A stretch of 64,000 nucleotides of DNA from Gluconobacter thailandicus F149-1 = NBRC 100600 (GCF_000964465.1 NZ_BANH01000015.1:62001-126000), one strand, 5' to 3'. Shown: positions 1-9,677, counted from the first letter of the stretch. Numbers and translations are program-made. The notes: a model not told the origin generated them from the sequence alone.

Positions 1-1
1 T

Positions 2-55
2 GCCCGTGAAATGACGGCCCTTCCGCAGGCAGATGCCGCAGATTTCCTGAACTGA
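2..55 (+). CDS. C-terminal end of an upstream gene (partial)
   Basis: An open frame enters from the left edge and reads A-R-E-M-T-A-L-P-Q-A-D-A-A-D-F-L-N before TGA. It ends 20 bases before the next gene on the same strand, so it is probably the preceding member of the polyol operon. A sugar kinase would fit such an operon, but 17 residues cannot identify a family and no function is assigned. Confidence 0.4.
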   Translation, partial: AREMTALPQADAADFLN

Positions 56-75
56 CCGACAAGGGAAAACAGATC

Positions 76-846
76 ATGCCAACACTTCCACAACGTTTTT
101 CCCTCGATGGTCGCAAAGCTCTTGTCACGGGTGCATCCCGCGGGCTTGGTGTTACGATCTGCGACGTTCTGAGTGCTGCGGGGGCCGATATTGTCGCTGT
201 TGCGCGTTCTGAAACCGACATGGCCGAAACATGCCGGATCGTGGAAGGCCATGGTCGTCAATGCCTCACGGTTGTTGCCGATCTCAGTGATCCGATGGCT
301 CCGGACGCTGTCGCGCAGACAGTGAACGCAGCGTGGGGTGGGGTGGATATTGTCGTCAACAATGCTGGCGTCAGTTTCCCTCGCCCTCTGGTGGAACAGA
401 CCGTCGAAGAGTGGGACACTGTGCAGGCCATTAACCTGCGTGCGCCATGGCTTCTCGCCCGTGCCTTTGCGCCGGGCATGATTGAACGCAAGCGTGGGAA
501 AATCATCAACATCAGTTCCCAGGCCAGCTCTGTCGCGCTGATTGACCATGGTGCTTACGTTGCCTCCAAAGCTGGTCTGAACGGTCTCACCAAGGTCATG
601 ACGGCGGAATGGGCGGCTCATAACATCCAGGCCAATGCCATCTGCCCCACAGTCGTCTGGACGCCCATGGGTGAACGCGTCTGGAGCGTTGGGAACAAGC
701 TGGAAAAGCTACTGGAAAAGATCCCCGCTGGCCGTGTCGCAACACCGGAAGATGTCGCGGATACAGTTCTGTATCTCGCCTCCGACGCGTCGAGCATGGT
801 CAACGGGCAGGAAATATTTGTCGATGGCGGATACACAGCCCTTTAG
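76..846 (+). CDS. short-chain dehydrogenase/reductase, probable polyol or sugar oxidoreductase
   Basis: A classical SDR of 256 residues. The cofactor motif TGASRGLG lies near residues 18-25, NNAG near 95, and the catalytic Ser (NISSQAS) and Tyr-x-x-x-Lys (YVASK) follow near 145-165. The C-terminus VDGGYTAL is typical of the family. It has no signal peptide, so it is a soluble cytoplasmic NAD(P)-dependent enzyme. It sits directly before a ribose-type ABC importer and in the same direction as a ribitol dehydrogenase, so a pentitol, ketopentose or related polyol is the likely substrate (inference from context). AAGGGAAAACAGATC precedes the ATG. Confidence 0.92.
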   Translation: MPTLPQRFSLDGRKALVTGASRGLGVTICDVLSAAGADIVAVARSETDMAETCRIVEGHGRQCLTVVADLSDPMAPDAVAQTVNAAWGGVDIVVNNAGVSFPRPLVEQTVEEWDTVQAINLRAPWLLARAFAPGMIERKRGKIINISSQASSVALIDHGAYVASKAGLNGLTKVMTAEWAAHNIQANAICPTVVWTPMGERVWSVGNKLEKLLEKIPAGRVATPEDVADTVLYLASDASSMVNGQEIFVDGGYTAL

Positions 847-945
847 GCCGCCACATCTTCAAATAAAGACATGTGATTTTACGGTTTTAACAAGGCCATG
901 TGCAGGGAATGGCCTGCGCATTTCATGCAGATCAACAGGTGTAAC

Positions 946-1866
946 ATGAAGACCAAGACGCTTCCGCTGGCCCTTCTGTCTCTCGCTCTTGGCGGGACGG
1001 CCCTGTCAGACCCGGCTGCCGCAGCTGGAACCCCGCTGAAAATTGGCGTTTCCTTTCAGGAAATGAACAATCCGTACTTCGTCACCATGAAGGACGCATT
1101 GCAGGAAGCCGCTGGCACGATCGGTGCGAATGTCATCATCAGTGATGCGCATCATGATGTTTCCAAGCAGGTGAGTGACATTGAGGACATGATCCAGCAG
1201 GGCGCGCAGATCATCATCATCAACCCGACCGATACAGTAGGCGTCACGTCCGTCGTAAAGAGCGTTCATGACAAGAACATCCCGATCGTCTCGGTGGATG
1301 CTCAGGCTGGCGGTCCGCTCGATGCGTTTGTGGGGTCCAAGAACTATGATGCCGGCTTCAAGGCCTGCGAGTATCTCGCCACGACGATCAAGAGCGGCAA
1401 TATCGGAATCATCGACGGTATCCCGGTCGTTCCCATTCTTGAGCGTGTCAAAGGCTGCAAAGACGCTATCGCCAAGCATTCAGATATCAAGATTGTCAGC
1501 GTTCAGAACGGCAAGCAGGAGCGCGATCAGGCTCTGACGGTGGCTGAGAACATGCTCCAGGCCAACCCGGATCTGAAAGGTATCTTCAGCGTCAATGACA
1601 ACGGATCGCTCGGTGTGCTGTCCGCTATCGAATCCAGTGGTTCAGACGTGAAGCTGGTCAGCGTTGATGGCAACCCGGAAGCCGTGAAGGCCATCAGCAA
1701 GCCAGGCTCTCATTTCATCGCTACGGCTGCGCAGTTCCCCCGGCAGGAAATCCGTCTGGCACTGGCGCTCGCCCTTGCCAGGAAATGGGGCGCAGGCGTG
1801 CCGAAGGTCCTGCCTGTTGATGTCGAGCTGATCGACGCGACGAAAGCCAAGACGTTCAGCTGGTAA
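946..1866 (+). CDS. sugar ABC transporter periplasmic binding protein (RbsB type)
   Basis: Periplasmic ligand-binding protein of the ribose/galactose family, 306 residues. It starts with a clear signal peptide (MKTKTLPLALLSLALGG, predicted cleavage after PAAAA) followed by LKIGVSFQEMNNPYF, the usual first strand of RbsB proteins. The motif DAHHDVSKQVSDIEDMI and the hinge pattern GIFSVNDNGSLG match the two-lobed fold. An in-frame start at 898 adds 16 polar residues before the signal peptide, so 946 is preferred. It feeds the ATPase and permease encoded next. A polyol ligand such as ribitol is inferred from the flanking dehydrogenases. Confidence 0.93.
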   Translation: MKTKTLPLALLSLALGGTALSDPAAAAGTPLKIGVSFQEMNNPYFVTMKDALQEAAGTIGANVIISDAHHDVSKQVSDIEDMIQQGAQIIIINPTDTVGVTSVVKSVHDKNIPIVSVDAQAGGPLDAFVGSKNYDAGFKACEYLATTIKSGNIGIIDGIPVVPILERVKGCKDAIAKHSDIKIVSVQNGKQERDQALTVAENMLQANPDLKGIFSVNDNGSLGVLSAIESSGSDVKLVSVDGNPEAVKAISKPGSHFIATAAQFPRQEIRLALALALARKWGAGVPKVLPVDVELIDATKAKTFSW

Positions 1867-1902
1867 ATTCCGAAGGCGGCCCCGAATTCCGGAGGGAACA
1901 TT

Positions 1903-3450
1903 ATGACAGAATCCAGTCAGACATCTCCAGAACTTCTTCTGGCGCTTGAGGGAATCTCCAAGAGTTTTCCGGGAGTCCGGGCGTTGCGGAATGTCAGCCT
2001 CAGCCTGGAGCGTGGAGAAATCCATGCTCTGCTGGGGGAAAACGGCGCTGGAAAATCCACGATCATCAAGATCATGGGCGGTATCCAGTCTCAGGATGAA
2101 GGGCAGATCTTTCTCAACGGAAAGGAGCGCCACTTCTCCAGCTACAAGGATGCCATCAGCGCAGGTATCGGGATTGTTTTTCAGGAATTCAGCCTGATTC
2201 CTGAACTCGATGCCGTGGATAATATTTTCCTCGGTCGTGAGATGCGGAACGCTCTTGGCTTTTCCCGCAAAAGCGAAATGACGCGGATTGCGCAGGGAAT
2301 TTTCGAGCGTTTGGGAGTGAAAACGCGGTTTGACGTTCCTGTCGTGCGTCTCAGTGTCGCGGAACAACAGTTTGTGGAAATCGCCAAGGCTCTGTCACTG
2401 GATGTGCAGGTTCTGATCCTTGACGAACCAACCGCGACCCTGACCCCGACCGAAGCCAAACTGCTTTTCAACGTCATGCGACAGCTCCGGGACCAGGGCA
2501 TCGGAATTTTCTTTGTGTCCCATCATCTCGAAGAGATTTTCGAAATTTGCGACCGGATTACGGTGCTTCGCGATGGTGCTCATGTAGGCGTCCTGAGAAC
2601 GGCTGAGTGCACGATGGATCATCTGGTTGAGCGGATGGTCGGCCGGAAAATTGAAAATACGTTTCCGCCTAAACCCGCTCTCCAGACTGCCGAGCGCATT
2701 CTGGAAGCCGAAAACATTCGCTTTGCCAGCAACGGGCACCCCAACAGTTTCTACCTGCGGAAAGGTGAAATCCTCGGTTTTGCCGGACTCGTCGGTTCTG
2801 GCCGAACGGAAACGGCTCTGGCGTTGATCGGTGCACTGCCATGTCCCGGAAAAACGGTGCGGATTGAGGGCAGGGAAGTGTCTATGGGGAATCCGGCACA
2901 GGCTTTGCGTCACGGTATCGGAATTTTGCCGGAAAGCCGAAAAACCGAAGGATTGATCCTTGGCTTCAGTATCCGGGACAACATTTCCATCAACAACCTG
3001 CCGCAATATACCCGCCCGATTGGTACGATCGACACCGCGAGAGAGAAGCGGAAGACCCAGGAGCTGATGTCCGCCATTCGCATCAAAGCCCCTTCGGGCG
3101 AGACAGCCGTGGTGAGTCTCAGTGGTGGAAACCAGCAGAAGGTCGTGATTGCACGCTGGCTGAACCGCCGAAGCAGGATCCTGATCTTCGATGAACCCAC
3201 CCGCGGCATTGACGTCGGGGCAAAGGCGGAAATCTACACACTCATGCGGAACCTCACGGCAGAGGGATACGCCATCATCATGATCTCATCCGAACTTCCG
3301 GAGGTCGTCGGAATGTGTGACCGCGTGGCTGTATTCAGCCATGGCGTCATCACGGCGGTGCTGGAAGGGGATGCCATCAGTTCGGAAGAGGTAATGCGTC
3401 ATGCAACAGCAAGCGTTAAAAAGTCCGCAATCGATGCACTCTCTGCTTGA
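1903..3450 (+). CDS. sugar ABC transporter ATPase, tandem nucleotide-binding domains (RbsA type)
   Basis: A 515-residue carbohydrate-importer ATPase with two fused nucleotide-binding domains. Domain 1 has Walker [10 protein letters not shown] near residue 46, a signature region LSVAEQQ and Walker [13 protein letters not shown]. Domain 2 has the degenerate P-loop GLVGSGRTE usual for RbsA, the signature [15 protein letters not shown] and Walker [13 protein letters not shown]. It energises uptake through the permease encoded by the next, overlapping gene. GGAGGGAACATT precedes the ATG, a strong ribosome binding site. Confidence 0.95.
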   Translation: MTESSQTSPELLLALEGISKSFPGVRALRNVSLSLERGEIHALLGENGAGKSTIIKIMGGIQSQDEGQIFLNGKERHFSSYKDAISAGIGIVFQEFSLIPELDAVDNIFLGREMRNALGFSRKSEMTRIAQGIFERLGVKTRFDVPVVRLSVAEQQFVEIAKALSLDVQVLILDEPTATLTPTEAKLLFNVMRQLRDQGIGIFFVSHHLEEIFEICDRITVLRDGAHVGVLRTAECTMDHLVERMVGRKIENTFPPKPALQTAERILEAENIRFASNGHPNSFYLRKGEILGFAGLVGSGRTETALALIGALPCPGKTVRIEGREVSMGNPAQALRHGIGILPESRKTEGLILGFSIRDNISINNLPQYTRPIGTIDTAREKRKTQELMSAIRIKAPSGETAVVSLSGGNQQKVVIARWLNRRSRILIFDEPTRGIDVGAKAEIYTLMRNLTAEGYAIIMISSELPEVVGMCDRVAVFSHGVITAVLEGDAISSEEVMRHATASVKKSAIDALSA

Positions 3451-4399
3451 GCGCTACAGATCTTCCAAATTCGCGCGGTCAACGGCGTTTCTCCCGGCGG
3501 TCGGACTGTTCGTGGTCGTAGCCTGCATGATCGCGCTCAACAGTCGCTTCCTGTCCTTCGGCAACCTTGAAAACGTCGCCAGACAGGTCTCGATCAACGC
3601 CATCATCTCCGTAGGCATGACCTTTGCCATCCTCACAGGTGGCATTGATCTCTCCGTAGGGGCTGTCATGGCTCTGGCCGGAACCATTACAGCGGGTCTG
3701 CTGGTTTCTGGCTTGAACGCCGGGCTGGCCATTCTCGCCGGGCTGGGTGTCGGGGCGCTCTTCGGGGCCGGAAACGGGCTGTGCATCGCGCGTCTCGGAA
3801 TGCCGCCGATCATTGTCACGCTGGCGTCCATGAGCATCGCCCGTGGGCTGGGGCTGATCTACACGAACGGCTATCCCATCTCGGGCCTTCCGGACTGGTT
3901 CGCATTTATCGGCCGCGGAAAGGTTCTGGGAATCCAGACACCAATTCTCATCATGCTCGTGGTCTATGCGCTGGCCTATCTGCTGCTCCAGCGCATGCCG
4001 ATTGGCCGTTACATTTACGCTATCGGTGGCAATGAAGAGGCCGTCCGTCTCTCTGGCATCGATTCCCGTAAATACAAGATCATCGTCTACCTGATCGGCG
4101 GATTCACCGCCGCACTGGCAGGCGTTGTTCTGTCATCCCGCCTCATGAGCGGCCAGCCCAACGCAGGTGTCGGCTTCGAACTCGATGCCATCGCAGCCGT
4201 GGTTCTGGGTGGCACCTCAATTTCCGGCGGCCGTGGCTCCATCATCGGCACCCTGATCGGCGCCATGCTGCTGGGTGTCCTGAACAACGGGCTGAACCTG
4301 CTTGAGGTCTCCCCTTATGTTCAGAACGTCATCAAGGGCGCGATCATCCTCCTCGCAATTTTCATCAGTCGTCAGCGCGGCACAGCGTCCGCACACTGA
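3401..4399 (+). CDS. sugar ABC transporter permease (RbsC type)
   Basis: Inner-membrane permease of 332 residues with many hydrophobic segments. The family signature region [21 protein letters not shown] lies near 68-88, and the conserved loop [15 protein letters not shown] near 206-220. The start at 3401 overlaps the ATPase gene by 50 bases but has GGAAGAGG at a good distance. An alternative ATG at 3434 would shorten the cytoplasmic N-terminus and reduce the overlap to 17 bases. With the preceding two genes it completes a three-part importer. Confidence 0.93.
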   Translation: MQQQALKSPQSMHSLLERYRSSKFARSTAFLPAVGLFVVVACMIALNSRFLSFGNLENVARQVSINAIISVGMTFAILTGGIDLSVGAVMALAGTITAGLLVSGLNAGLAILAGLGVGALFGAGNGLCIARLGMPPIIVTLASMSIARGLGLIYTNGYPISGLPDWFAFIGRGKVLGIQTPILIMLVVYALAYLLLQRMPIGRYIYAIGGNEEAVRLSGIDSRKYKIIVYLIGGFTAALAGVVLSSRLMSGQPNAGVGFELDAIAAVVLGGTSISGGRGSIIGTLIGAMLLGVLNNGLNLLEVSPYVQNVIKGAIILLAIFISRQRGTASAH

Positions 4400-4422
4400 G
4401 ACAGCATCACAGGATAGTGCAT

Positions 4423-5151
4423 ATGACACATTCTCTTCAGGGTAAGATCGCCGCCATTACGGGTGCGGCTTCGGGTATCGGCCTCGAATGCGCCCGCTAT
4501 CTCATCGAAGCTGGCGCGGTGGTCTATCTTCTGGACCGTGACGCCCAAACGCTCGAAGACAAAACGGCAGAACTCGGCAGTCAGGCGCACGCGATCATCG
4601 TCGACCTCTTCAACTACAAAACCGTAGATGCTGCTATCGCCCAGATCGTTGAGGAGCAGGGCCGGATCGATGTTTTCCACGCCAACGCCGGCGCGTATGT
4701 GGGCGGCAATGTCTGGGAAGGGGATCCCGATAGCTGGGATGCAATGCTGCACCTGAACATCAATGCAGCTTTCCGCTCGGTCCGTGCCGTGCTACCGCAG
4801 ATGATGAAACAGGAAAGTGGCGATATCGTCATGACCAGTTCGATTGCTGGCATGATCCCCATCATGGCCGAGCCGATCTACACGGCCTCGAAACATGCCG
4901 TGCAGGCCTTTGTGCATACAGTGCGCCGTCAGGTCGCGAAGTACGGAATTCGTGTGGGAGCCATCCAGCCAGGCCCGGTGGTTACGCCTTTGCTGAAAGA
5001 CTGGGATCAGGCGCGCCTTGAAGCCAACATCAAAGCGGGTGCCCTGATGGAAGCCAAGGAAGTTGCCGAAGCCCTGATCTTCATCCTGACACGTTCAAAG
5101 GGCGTGATGGTGCGGGATCTGGTGGTTCTGCCACATAACTTCGACGCCTGA
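4423..5151 (+). CDS. rbtD: ribitol 2-dehydrogenase
   Basis: SDR of 242 residues, closely resembling Klebsiella ribitol dehydrogenase as I recall it: ITGAASGIGLECAR at the N-terminus, then IDVFHANAGAYVGG, LHLNINAAFRSVR, YTASKHAVQAFVHT and GVMVRDLVVLPHNFDA at the end. The catalytic Ser (MTSSIAG) and Tyr-Lys (YTASK) are present. The reaction is NAD-dependent oxidation of ribitol to D-ribulose in the cytoplasm. It ends the importer operon, which makes ribitol or another pentitol the best guess for the transported substrate. ATG at 4423 has AGGA eight bases upstream; an in-frame GTG at 4417 is less likely. Confidence 0.9.
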   Translation: MTHSLQGKIAAITGAASGIGLECARYLIEAGAVVYLLDRDAQTLEDKTAELGSQAHAIIVDLFNYKTVDAAIAQIVEEQGRIDVFHANAGAYVGGNVWEGDPDSWDAMLHLNINAAFRSVRAVLPQMMKQESGDIVMTSSIAGMIPIMAEPIYTASKHAVQAFVHTVRRQVAKYGIRVGAIQPGPVVTPLLKDWDQARLEANIKAGALMEAKEVAEALIFILTRSKGVMVRDLVVLPHNFDA

Positions 5152-5161
5152 ACGGACCAGT

Positions 5162-5199
5162 GTCACTGCCCCCGGACGTTAGTGGGCAGTGACTTTTTT
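5162..5199 (+). terminator. rho-independent terminator of the polyol operon
   Basis: A perfect 10-bp stem, GTCACTGCCC at 5162-5171 pairing with GGGCAGTGAC at 5184-5193, followed by six T. It lies just after ribitol dehydrogenase and overlaps the 3' codons of the convergent EamA gene. Confidence 0.85.
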
Positions 5200-6075
5200 G
5201 GCTGTCAGAACATTCCCCAAGGATGCCACGACAATACACAGAACGCCCATCCAGCGTGCCACGGATAGACCTTCCCCAAGGAAAATCCATCCTGAGATGG
5301 CTCCGAGCATAGGCTCCATACTCAGGAGAATACCGAGGTCTCTGGGTTTCAGACGGCGCATCGCCATCATATCCAGAATATAGGGAACAGCCGAAGACAG
5401 CACAGCCACGCTCAGCGCAGCGCCTCCCTGCCATGGATGTGTGATAACGGTCGGAATCGTCGGGATGAGGCAGGGAAGCAACAGGATTCCGGCTGTTGTC
5501 ATGCCAAGCGTCGTGGCCTGCCCCGCATCCAGAATCTTACCCATCCGGGTGCCCGTCAGAATGTAAACGATCCACCCACATCCACTCAGCAACGCCGCAC
5601 AGATGCCAAACAGGTCCAGATGATGCAGCGTGCCCGCCACAGCCGCTGTTTCTGGCCTTAACAGCAGGTATAGACCAGCAATCACGAAGAGTGCCCAGCA
5701 GAGATCCAGCCAGCGCCGTGAACCCGTCAGGGCCAAGGTCAGCGGACCCGTGAATTCCAGCGCAACCACGATTCCCAAAGGAAGTCGAACCAGCGCGACG
5801 TAAAAGCAGAAATTCATGACCGCGACGGAAGCGCCGTAGGGCAGCAACAGCTTCCAGGCCGCAGGCGTCAGTGTCATGCGGGTGGGTCGCCAGATCGCCA
5901 GAAGGATCAGCGCCGCCATACAGACACGCAGGCCGACCATGCCCGTCGGGCCGAAAAGCGGGAAAAGTCCCTTGGCCAGCGTGGCGCCGATCTGGAAGGA
6001 TGAAATCCCGCCGATCAGCAGCCCTACGGCCTTCAGTTGTCCGTATTTTTCAACAGATTGCGCACCAGTGTTCAC
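5179..6075 (-). CDS. EamA/RhtA-family membrane exporter
   Basis: A 298-residue inner-membrane protein made almost entirely of hydrophobic helices, with two internally repeated EamA halves. The second half carries the typical SSAVPYILDMMAMRRLKP and LLSMEPMLGAISGWIFLGE. The family exports amino acids and other metabolites (RhtA-like, threonine/homoserine); the actual substrate cannot be read from the sequence. The GTG start lies two bases after the parE stop on the same strand, so translation is probably coupled to parE. Confidence 0.85.
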   Translation of the reverse strand: MNTGAQSVEKYGQLKAVGLLIGGISSFQIGATLAKGLFPLFGPTGMVGLRVCMAALILLAIWRPTRMTLTPAAWKLLLPYGASVAVMNFCFYVALVRLPLGIVVALEFTGPLTLALTGSRRWLDLCWALFVIAGLYLLLRPETAAVAGTLHHLDLFGICAALLSGCGWIVYILTGTRMGKILDAGQATTLGMTTAGILLLPCLIPTIPTVITHPWQGGAALSVAVLSSAVPYILDMMAMRRLKPRDLGILLSMEPMLGAISGWIFLGEGLSVARWMGVLCIVVASLGNVLTAKKVTAH

Positions 6076-6077
6076 GT

Positions 6078-8093
6078 TCAGACGTCAAGGTCTTCAACAG
6101 AACGGGCATGCTCCTGAATGAAGCGGAAGCGAAGCTCCGGCTTGCGACCCATGAGACTCTCCACACGCTCGCTCGTCAGCGCCCGGTCTTCCGGCGGAGC
6201 CACAACGCGCAGAAGTGTACGGCGTGCAGGATCCATGGTCGTCTGCTTGAGATCCTTCACAGGCATCTCACCCAGACCTTTGAATCGGGAGACTTCAACC
6301 TTGGCGTTCGCCTTGAAATCAGCCTTGATCCGGCGGTCCCGGTCCAGATCGTTCATGGCGTAGATCGTCTTCGCGCCATGCGTGAGGCGATAGAGCGGTG
6401 GCTGTGCCAGATGCAGGTGCCCATGACGGATCAGTTCCGGCATTTCGCGATAGAAGAACGTCATAAGCAGGGAGGCAATGTGCGCGCCGTCCACGTCAGC
6501 ATCAGTCATGATGATGACGCGTCCATAGCGCAGACGGCTGATATCGAACGACGATCCTAGGCCACAGCCCAGAGCTTCCGTCAGATCGCGTAGTTCCTGA
6601 TTCGCCCGCAGCTTGTCAGCGGTAGCGGACGCCACGTTGAGAATCTTGCCACGGAGGGGAAGAACCGCCTGTGTCTCACGGTCACGCGCCTGTCGTGCCG
6701 AACCACCGGCGGATTCGCCCTCAACAAGAAATAGCTCCGTCTCGGAGGCATTCTCTCGCGTGCAATCCGTGAGCTTGCCCGGAAGACGGAGCTTGCGAGT
6801 CGCACTTTTACGGGCTGTTTCCTTGACCTCACGGCGACGCAGACGCTCTTCCGCCCGTTCCACCATGAACGCCAGAAGATTATCAGCCTGCTGTGGGTTC
6901 CCGCCCAGCCAATGGTCGATTCGATCCCGCAGTGCACCTTCCACAAGGCGCGACGCTTCCTGATTGGTCAGCTTGTCCTTGGTCTGTCCCTGGAACTGCG
7001 GATCGCGAATGAATACGGACAGCTTGGCCGCGACGGTTCCGAGAACGTCCTCAGCGGTAATGGCGGCCGCCCGCTTGACCTTGCGCTGGTCGCCCCAGGC
7101 CCGGAAACCCTTCACGAGCGCCGCACGGAAGCCCGCTTCATGCGTGCCACCCTGAGGGGTGGGAATGGTATTACAATAGGATACGAGCGAAGCGTTTCCG
7201 CTCTCCAGAAAGGCGACCGCCCACTCCACCTTGCCACCCGTCCGGCCATCAGCAGCGAGTGGTAGTTCTGCCTCACCAGCCCAGAGCGGCGTCAGGAGCG
7301 CAGGATCAGAACCAAGTTCTGATGTCAGCGCATCTTCCAGACCGTTGGGAAACTGGATCAGGGCTTCCGTCGGGGTTTCATCCCCGGCCTTGATCAGATC
7401 TGGCTCACATTTCCATTGAATGGCCACGCCCCGGAACAGCGCGGCCTTGGAGCAGCAGAGCCGATACAGGCGTGCGGCAGAAAAGTGGATATTCCCGAAA
7501 ATTTCCGGATCAGGCGTGAAACGGACCGTGGTGCCGCGGCGGTTCGGGGCATTGCCGACCTCAGCCAGTGGACCAAGAGGCACACCGCGGGAAAAATCCT
7601 GCCTGTAGAGCAGACGATCCCGTGCCACTTCAACTTCAAGCTTTTCGGATAGCGCGTTAACGACTGAACTGCCGACGCCGTGCAGGCCGCCAGACGTGTC
7701 GTAGGCCTTGCCAGAGAACTTGCCGCCCGCGTGAAGCGTGGTGAAAATGACTTCAAGGGCAGACTTTTTGGGAAATTTCGGGTGAGGATCCGTTGGGATG
7801 CCTCGGCCATTATCGCGCACCATGAGAGTGCGTGGCCCCTCCAGCCGCATTTCAATGCTGCTGGCGTGACCGGCGACCGCCTCATCCATGGCGTTATCGA
7901 GAATTTCGGAGGCCAGATGATGATAGGCGTTATCATCCGTGCCGCCGATATACATTCCGGGGCGACGGCGTACGGGCTCAAGCCCTTCCAGGACCTCAAT
8001 GTCCTGTGCGCCATACTCTGTGCCACCGACGTCCTTACGGCTTCTGGACGCCTTGGTGTTTCCTGCTTTGCCTGACTCGAACAGATCGCTCAT
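6078..8093 (-). CDS. parE: DNA topoisomerase IV subunit B
   Basis: Type IIA topoisomerase ATPase subunit of 671 residues that decatenates daughter chromosomes with ParC. The GHKL ATPase motifs are clear: EILDNAMDEAVAGHA near 64, DNGRGIPTDPHPKF near 94, and GGLHGVGSSVVNALS near 134. The TOPRIM part has LFLVEGESAGGSA and IMTDADVDGAHIASL. The length and the compact C-terminus fit ParE rather than the longer GyrB. parC is not in the window. The downstream EamA gene is almost contiguous. Confidence 0.97.
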   Translation of the reverse strand: MSDLFESGKAGNTKASRSRKDVGGTEYGAQDIEVLEGLEPVRRRPGMYIGGTDDNAYHHLASEILDNAMDEAVAGHASSIEMRLEGPRTLMVRDNGRGIPTDPHPKFPKKSALEVIFTTLHAGGKFSGKAYDTSGGLHGVGSSVVNALSEKLEVEVARDRLLYRQDFSRGVPLGPLAEVGNAPNRRGTTVRFTPDPEIFGNIHFSAARLYRLCCSKAALFRGVAIQWKCEPDLIKAGDETPTEALIQFPNGLEDALTSELGSDPALLTPLWAGEAELPLAADGRTGGKVEWAVAFLESGNASLVSYCNTIPTPQGGTHEAGFRAALVKGFRAWGDQRKVKRAAAITAEDVLGTVAAKLSVFIRDPQFQGQTKDKLTNQEASRLVEGALRDRIDHWLGGNPQQADNLLAFMVERAEERLRRREVKETARKSATRKLRLPGKLTDCTRENASETELFLVEGESAGGSARQARDRETQAVLPLRGKILNVASATADKLRANQELRDLTEALGCGLGSSFDISRLRYGRVIIMTDADVDGAHIASLLMTFFYREMPELIRHGHLHLAQPPLYRLTHGAKTIYAMNDLDRDRRIKADFKANAKVEVSRFKGLGEMPVKDLKQTTMDPARRTLLRVVAPPEDRALTSERVESLMGRKPELRFRFIQEHARSVEDLDV

Positions 8094-8171
8094 GTCTGCG
8101 TTGTCGCCGTCCCGGTCCGGAACGTCAAGCGAACGCTTCCGGATGGGACAGAACGATGGACTTTTCGCAGA

Positions 8172-8732
8172 TCAGGCGCGATGCGTACGACGCGTCGTGG
8201 TGCTCTTCGTCGTACCGTGGCGGGAACGACGATCGACCGTGGCAGGAGCAGCACAGCTTTCGTAGGAAGCAGGCTGTGCCACGTCCTTGGCTTCAGCATA
8301 ATGTGCGAGATCAGAGCCCGTCTCAAGCGCATCGATTTCATCGAACATGGCTTCACGCTGCTCGCAGAAAACGGTGCCGGACTTCAGGCCACCAAGGGAC
8401 TGAACGTCGGCCAGCTGCGTGATGTAGTCATCATGTTCAGCCTGGGCGCGACGGCCATAGGTCGTACGGAAATAACCGTCGAGACGCGTTTCGGCATCCA
8501 TCAGGGCAGGGCGGAACTTGGCGACGAACGCATTGTAACGGTCCTGTGCCTTGCAGGAGAGGGCCGTGACCATCAGTTCGGATTTCAGACCGGCGACATC
8601 AAAAGCTTCATGAGCCGGTGAATTGCCGCATTCCGCAGCAAGGGCTGAAGACGGATGAGCAGCAAGAAGTGTGGTGCAGGCCAGACCGGCACCAGCCAGA
8701 CGGACGAAGGAACGACGGAAGAACGAAGGCAT
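8172..8732 (-). CDS. secreted protein of unknown function
   Basis: A 186-residue protein with a clear Sec signal peptide (MPSFFRRSFVRLAGAGLACT, cleavage likely after SSALA). The mature part has Cys residues that could form disulfides (AECGN, LSCKAQ, VFCEQ, ESCAA) and a basic Ser/Thr/Arg-rich tail. The reading frame runs further upstream, but GGAG seven bases before 8732 and the signal peptide decide this start. I do not recognise a family. It is probably periplasmic and stands alone between parE and a divergent lipoprotein gene. Confidence 0.7.
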   Translation of the reverse strand: MPSFFRRSFVRLAGAGLACTTLLAAHPSSALAAECGNSPAHEAFDVAGLKSELMVTALSCKAQDRYNAFVAKFRPALMDAETRLDGYFRTTYGRRAQAEHDDYITQLADVQSLGGLKSGTVFCEQREAMFDEIDALETGSDLAHYAEAKDVAQPASYESCAAPATVDRRSRHGTTKSTTTRRTHRA

Positions 8733-9048
8733 CGACAGACTCCACAAGGCCGGGACAATTGGCCGGAAACAGACAGACAGCATAATCCGGGCTTGCGGCC
8801 CGCGGAAGATGAATCTCAATGTGAGAAACATGCAGCAAACCATTTACCTGCAACATAATTTCGTGGCGGAAAATGGGCGTGATCGTACTCAACTGTAATT
8901 TATTGCTCCAGGGGCAGAAAAACTCTCCAAAGTGCTTTTCCTGATCATTGACAGGCTTTCACCCCGCTTCGTCCTGTTCTACATCCGAACGTCTATCTTC
9001 TTGCCGCGGGAAGCGCGGCATATTCTGTCACGAGCGTTGGAGTTGACT
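8733..9048. promoter_or_regulatory. divergent intergenic region, probable promoters
   Basis: 316 bases between two divergently transcribed envelope-protein genes. It holds a TTGACA at 8948-8953, a possible -35 for the lipoprotein gene, but I see no convincing -10 at the right spacing. A small hairpin, CGGGC at 8788-8792 with GCCCG at 8798-8802, lies in the leader of the minus-strand gene. A spurious in-frame extension of the lipoprotein ORF begins at 8932. Confidence 0.4.
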
Positions 9049-9603
9049 GTGCGCCTGCGAGGTTCCGTCGTTACCCTGGGATCGGCTTTTGCCATTTCCA
9101 TGCTTCTTTCCGGTTGCGCCCAGCAGCCGATCGTCCAGCGCTCTGTGGCTCCGAATCCTTTCGGGTACCAGAAAGTCTCCGCAGTCTGCCACGTCTCGCC
9201 AGTGACCACCGCCGCAGACGGTACGCTGAACGTGAACATGACCGTCCGTAGCGACGACGGCCTGTGCGCTATTTCCGTGCAGAAGCCCGGTACCGGCAGC
9301 TATGCCTCCTTCGGCGTGAGCCCTGCACCGGAACACGGCAAGGCCTTCCTCTACAACTATGATGGCCACACCTATGTGAACTACACCCCGGCCACGGCTT
9401 ACGCTGGTACGGATACGTTTACAGCCGAACTGATCCCGGGTGGTGGTAAGAAGCGCGAGCATCTTGTGGTGCATGCAACAGTCGATGCAACGGGTGTGGT
9501 TGTTGCCAAGCCTGCGGTTGCAGCGCCGACGCCGAAGGCTGCTACGACGACAACGAAGAAAAAGACCGTAGCCCGTCACACCACGACGCACCGCAAGAAG
9601 TAA
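9049..9603 (+). CDS. putative lipoprotein with a cadherin/Ig-like motif
   Basis: 184 residues starting at GTG, with GGAG six bases upstream. The N-terminus is a lipoprotein signal ending in the lipobox LLSGC (Cys about 23), so the mature protein is lipid-anchored in the envelope. The segment NYTPATAYAGTDTFTAELI resembles the strand pattern of bacterial cadherin/Ig-like domains. The last 45 residues are low-complexity, rich in Ala, Thr and Lys (TTTTKKKT, HTTTHRKK), and could bind anionic polymers. The function is unknown. The frame extends upstream to 8932, but that extension lacks a ribosome site and spoils the signal peptide. Confidence 0.75.
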   Translation: MRLRGSVVTLGSAFAISMLLSGCAQQPIVQRSVAPNPFGYQKVSAVCHVSPVTTAADGTLNVNMTVRSDDGLCAISVQKPGTGSYASFGVSPAPEHGKAFLYNYDGHTYVNYTPATAYAGTDTFTAELIPGGGKKREHLVVHATVDATGVVVAKPAVAAPTPKAATTTTKKKTVARHTTTHRKK

Positions 9604-9625
9604 GAAGACTGGCGCCCTAAAACAG

Positions 9626-9652
9626 AAGCGGAGGCTCTGCCTCCGCTTTTTT
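9626..9652 (+). terminator. rho-independent terminator
   Basis: A perfect 10-bp stem, AAGCGGAGGC at 9626-9635 and GCCTCCGCTT at 9639-9648, with a TCT loop and six T. It ends the lipoprotein gene. Confidence 0.92.
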
Positions 9653-9677
9653 GTGCCGTACTCTGGGTCACGCCATG

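Noticed and set aside
898-945. Upstream start for the sugar-binding protein
   Set aside because: It would put 16 polar residues before a well-formed signal peptide that begins at 946.
8932-9048. N-terminal extension of the lipoprotein gene
   Set aside because: No ribosome site at 8932 and the lipoprotein signal starts at GTG 9049, which has GGAG at good spacing.
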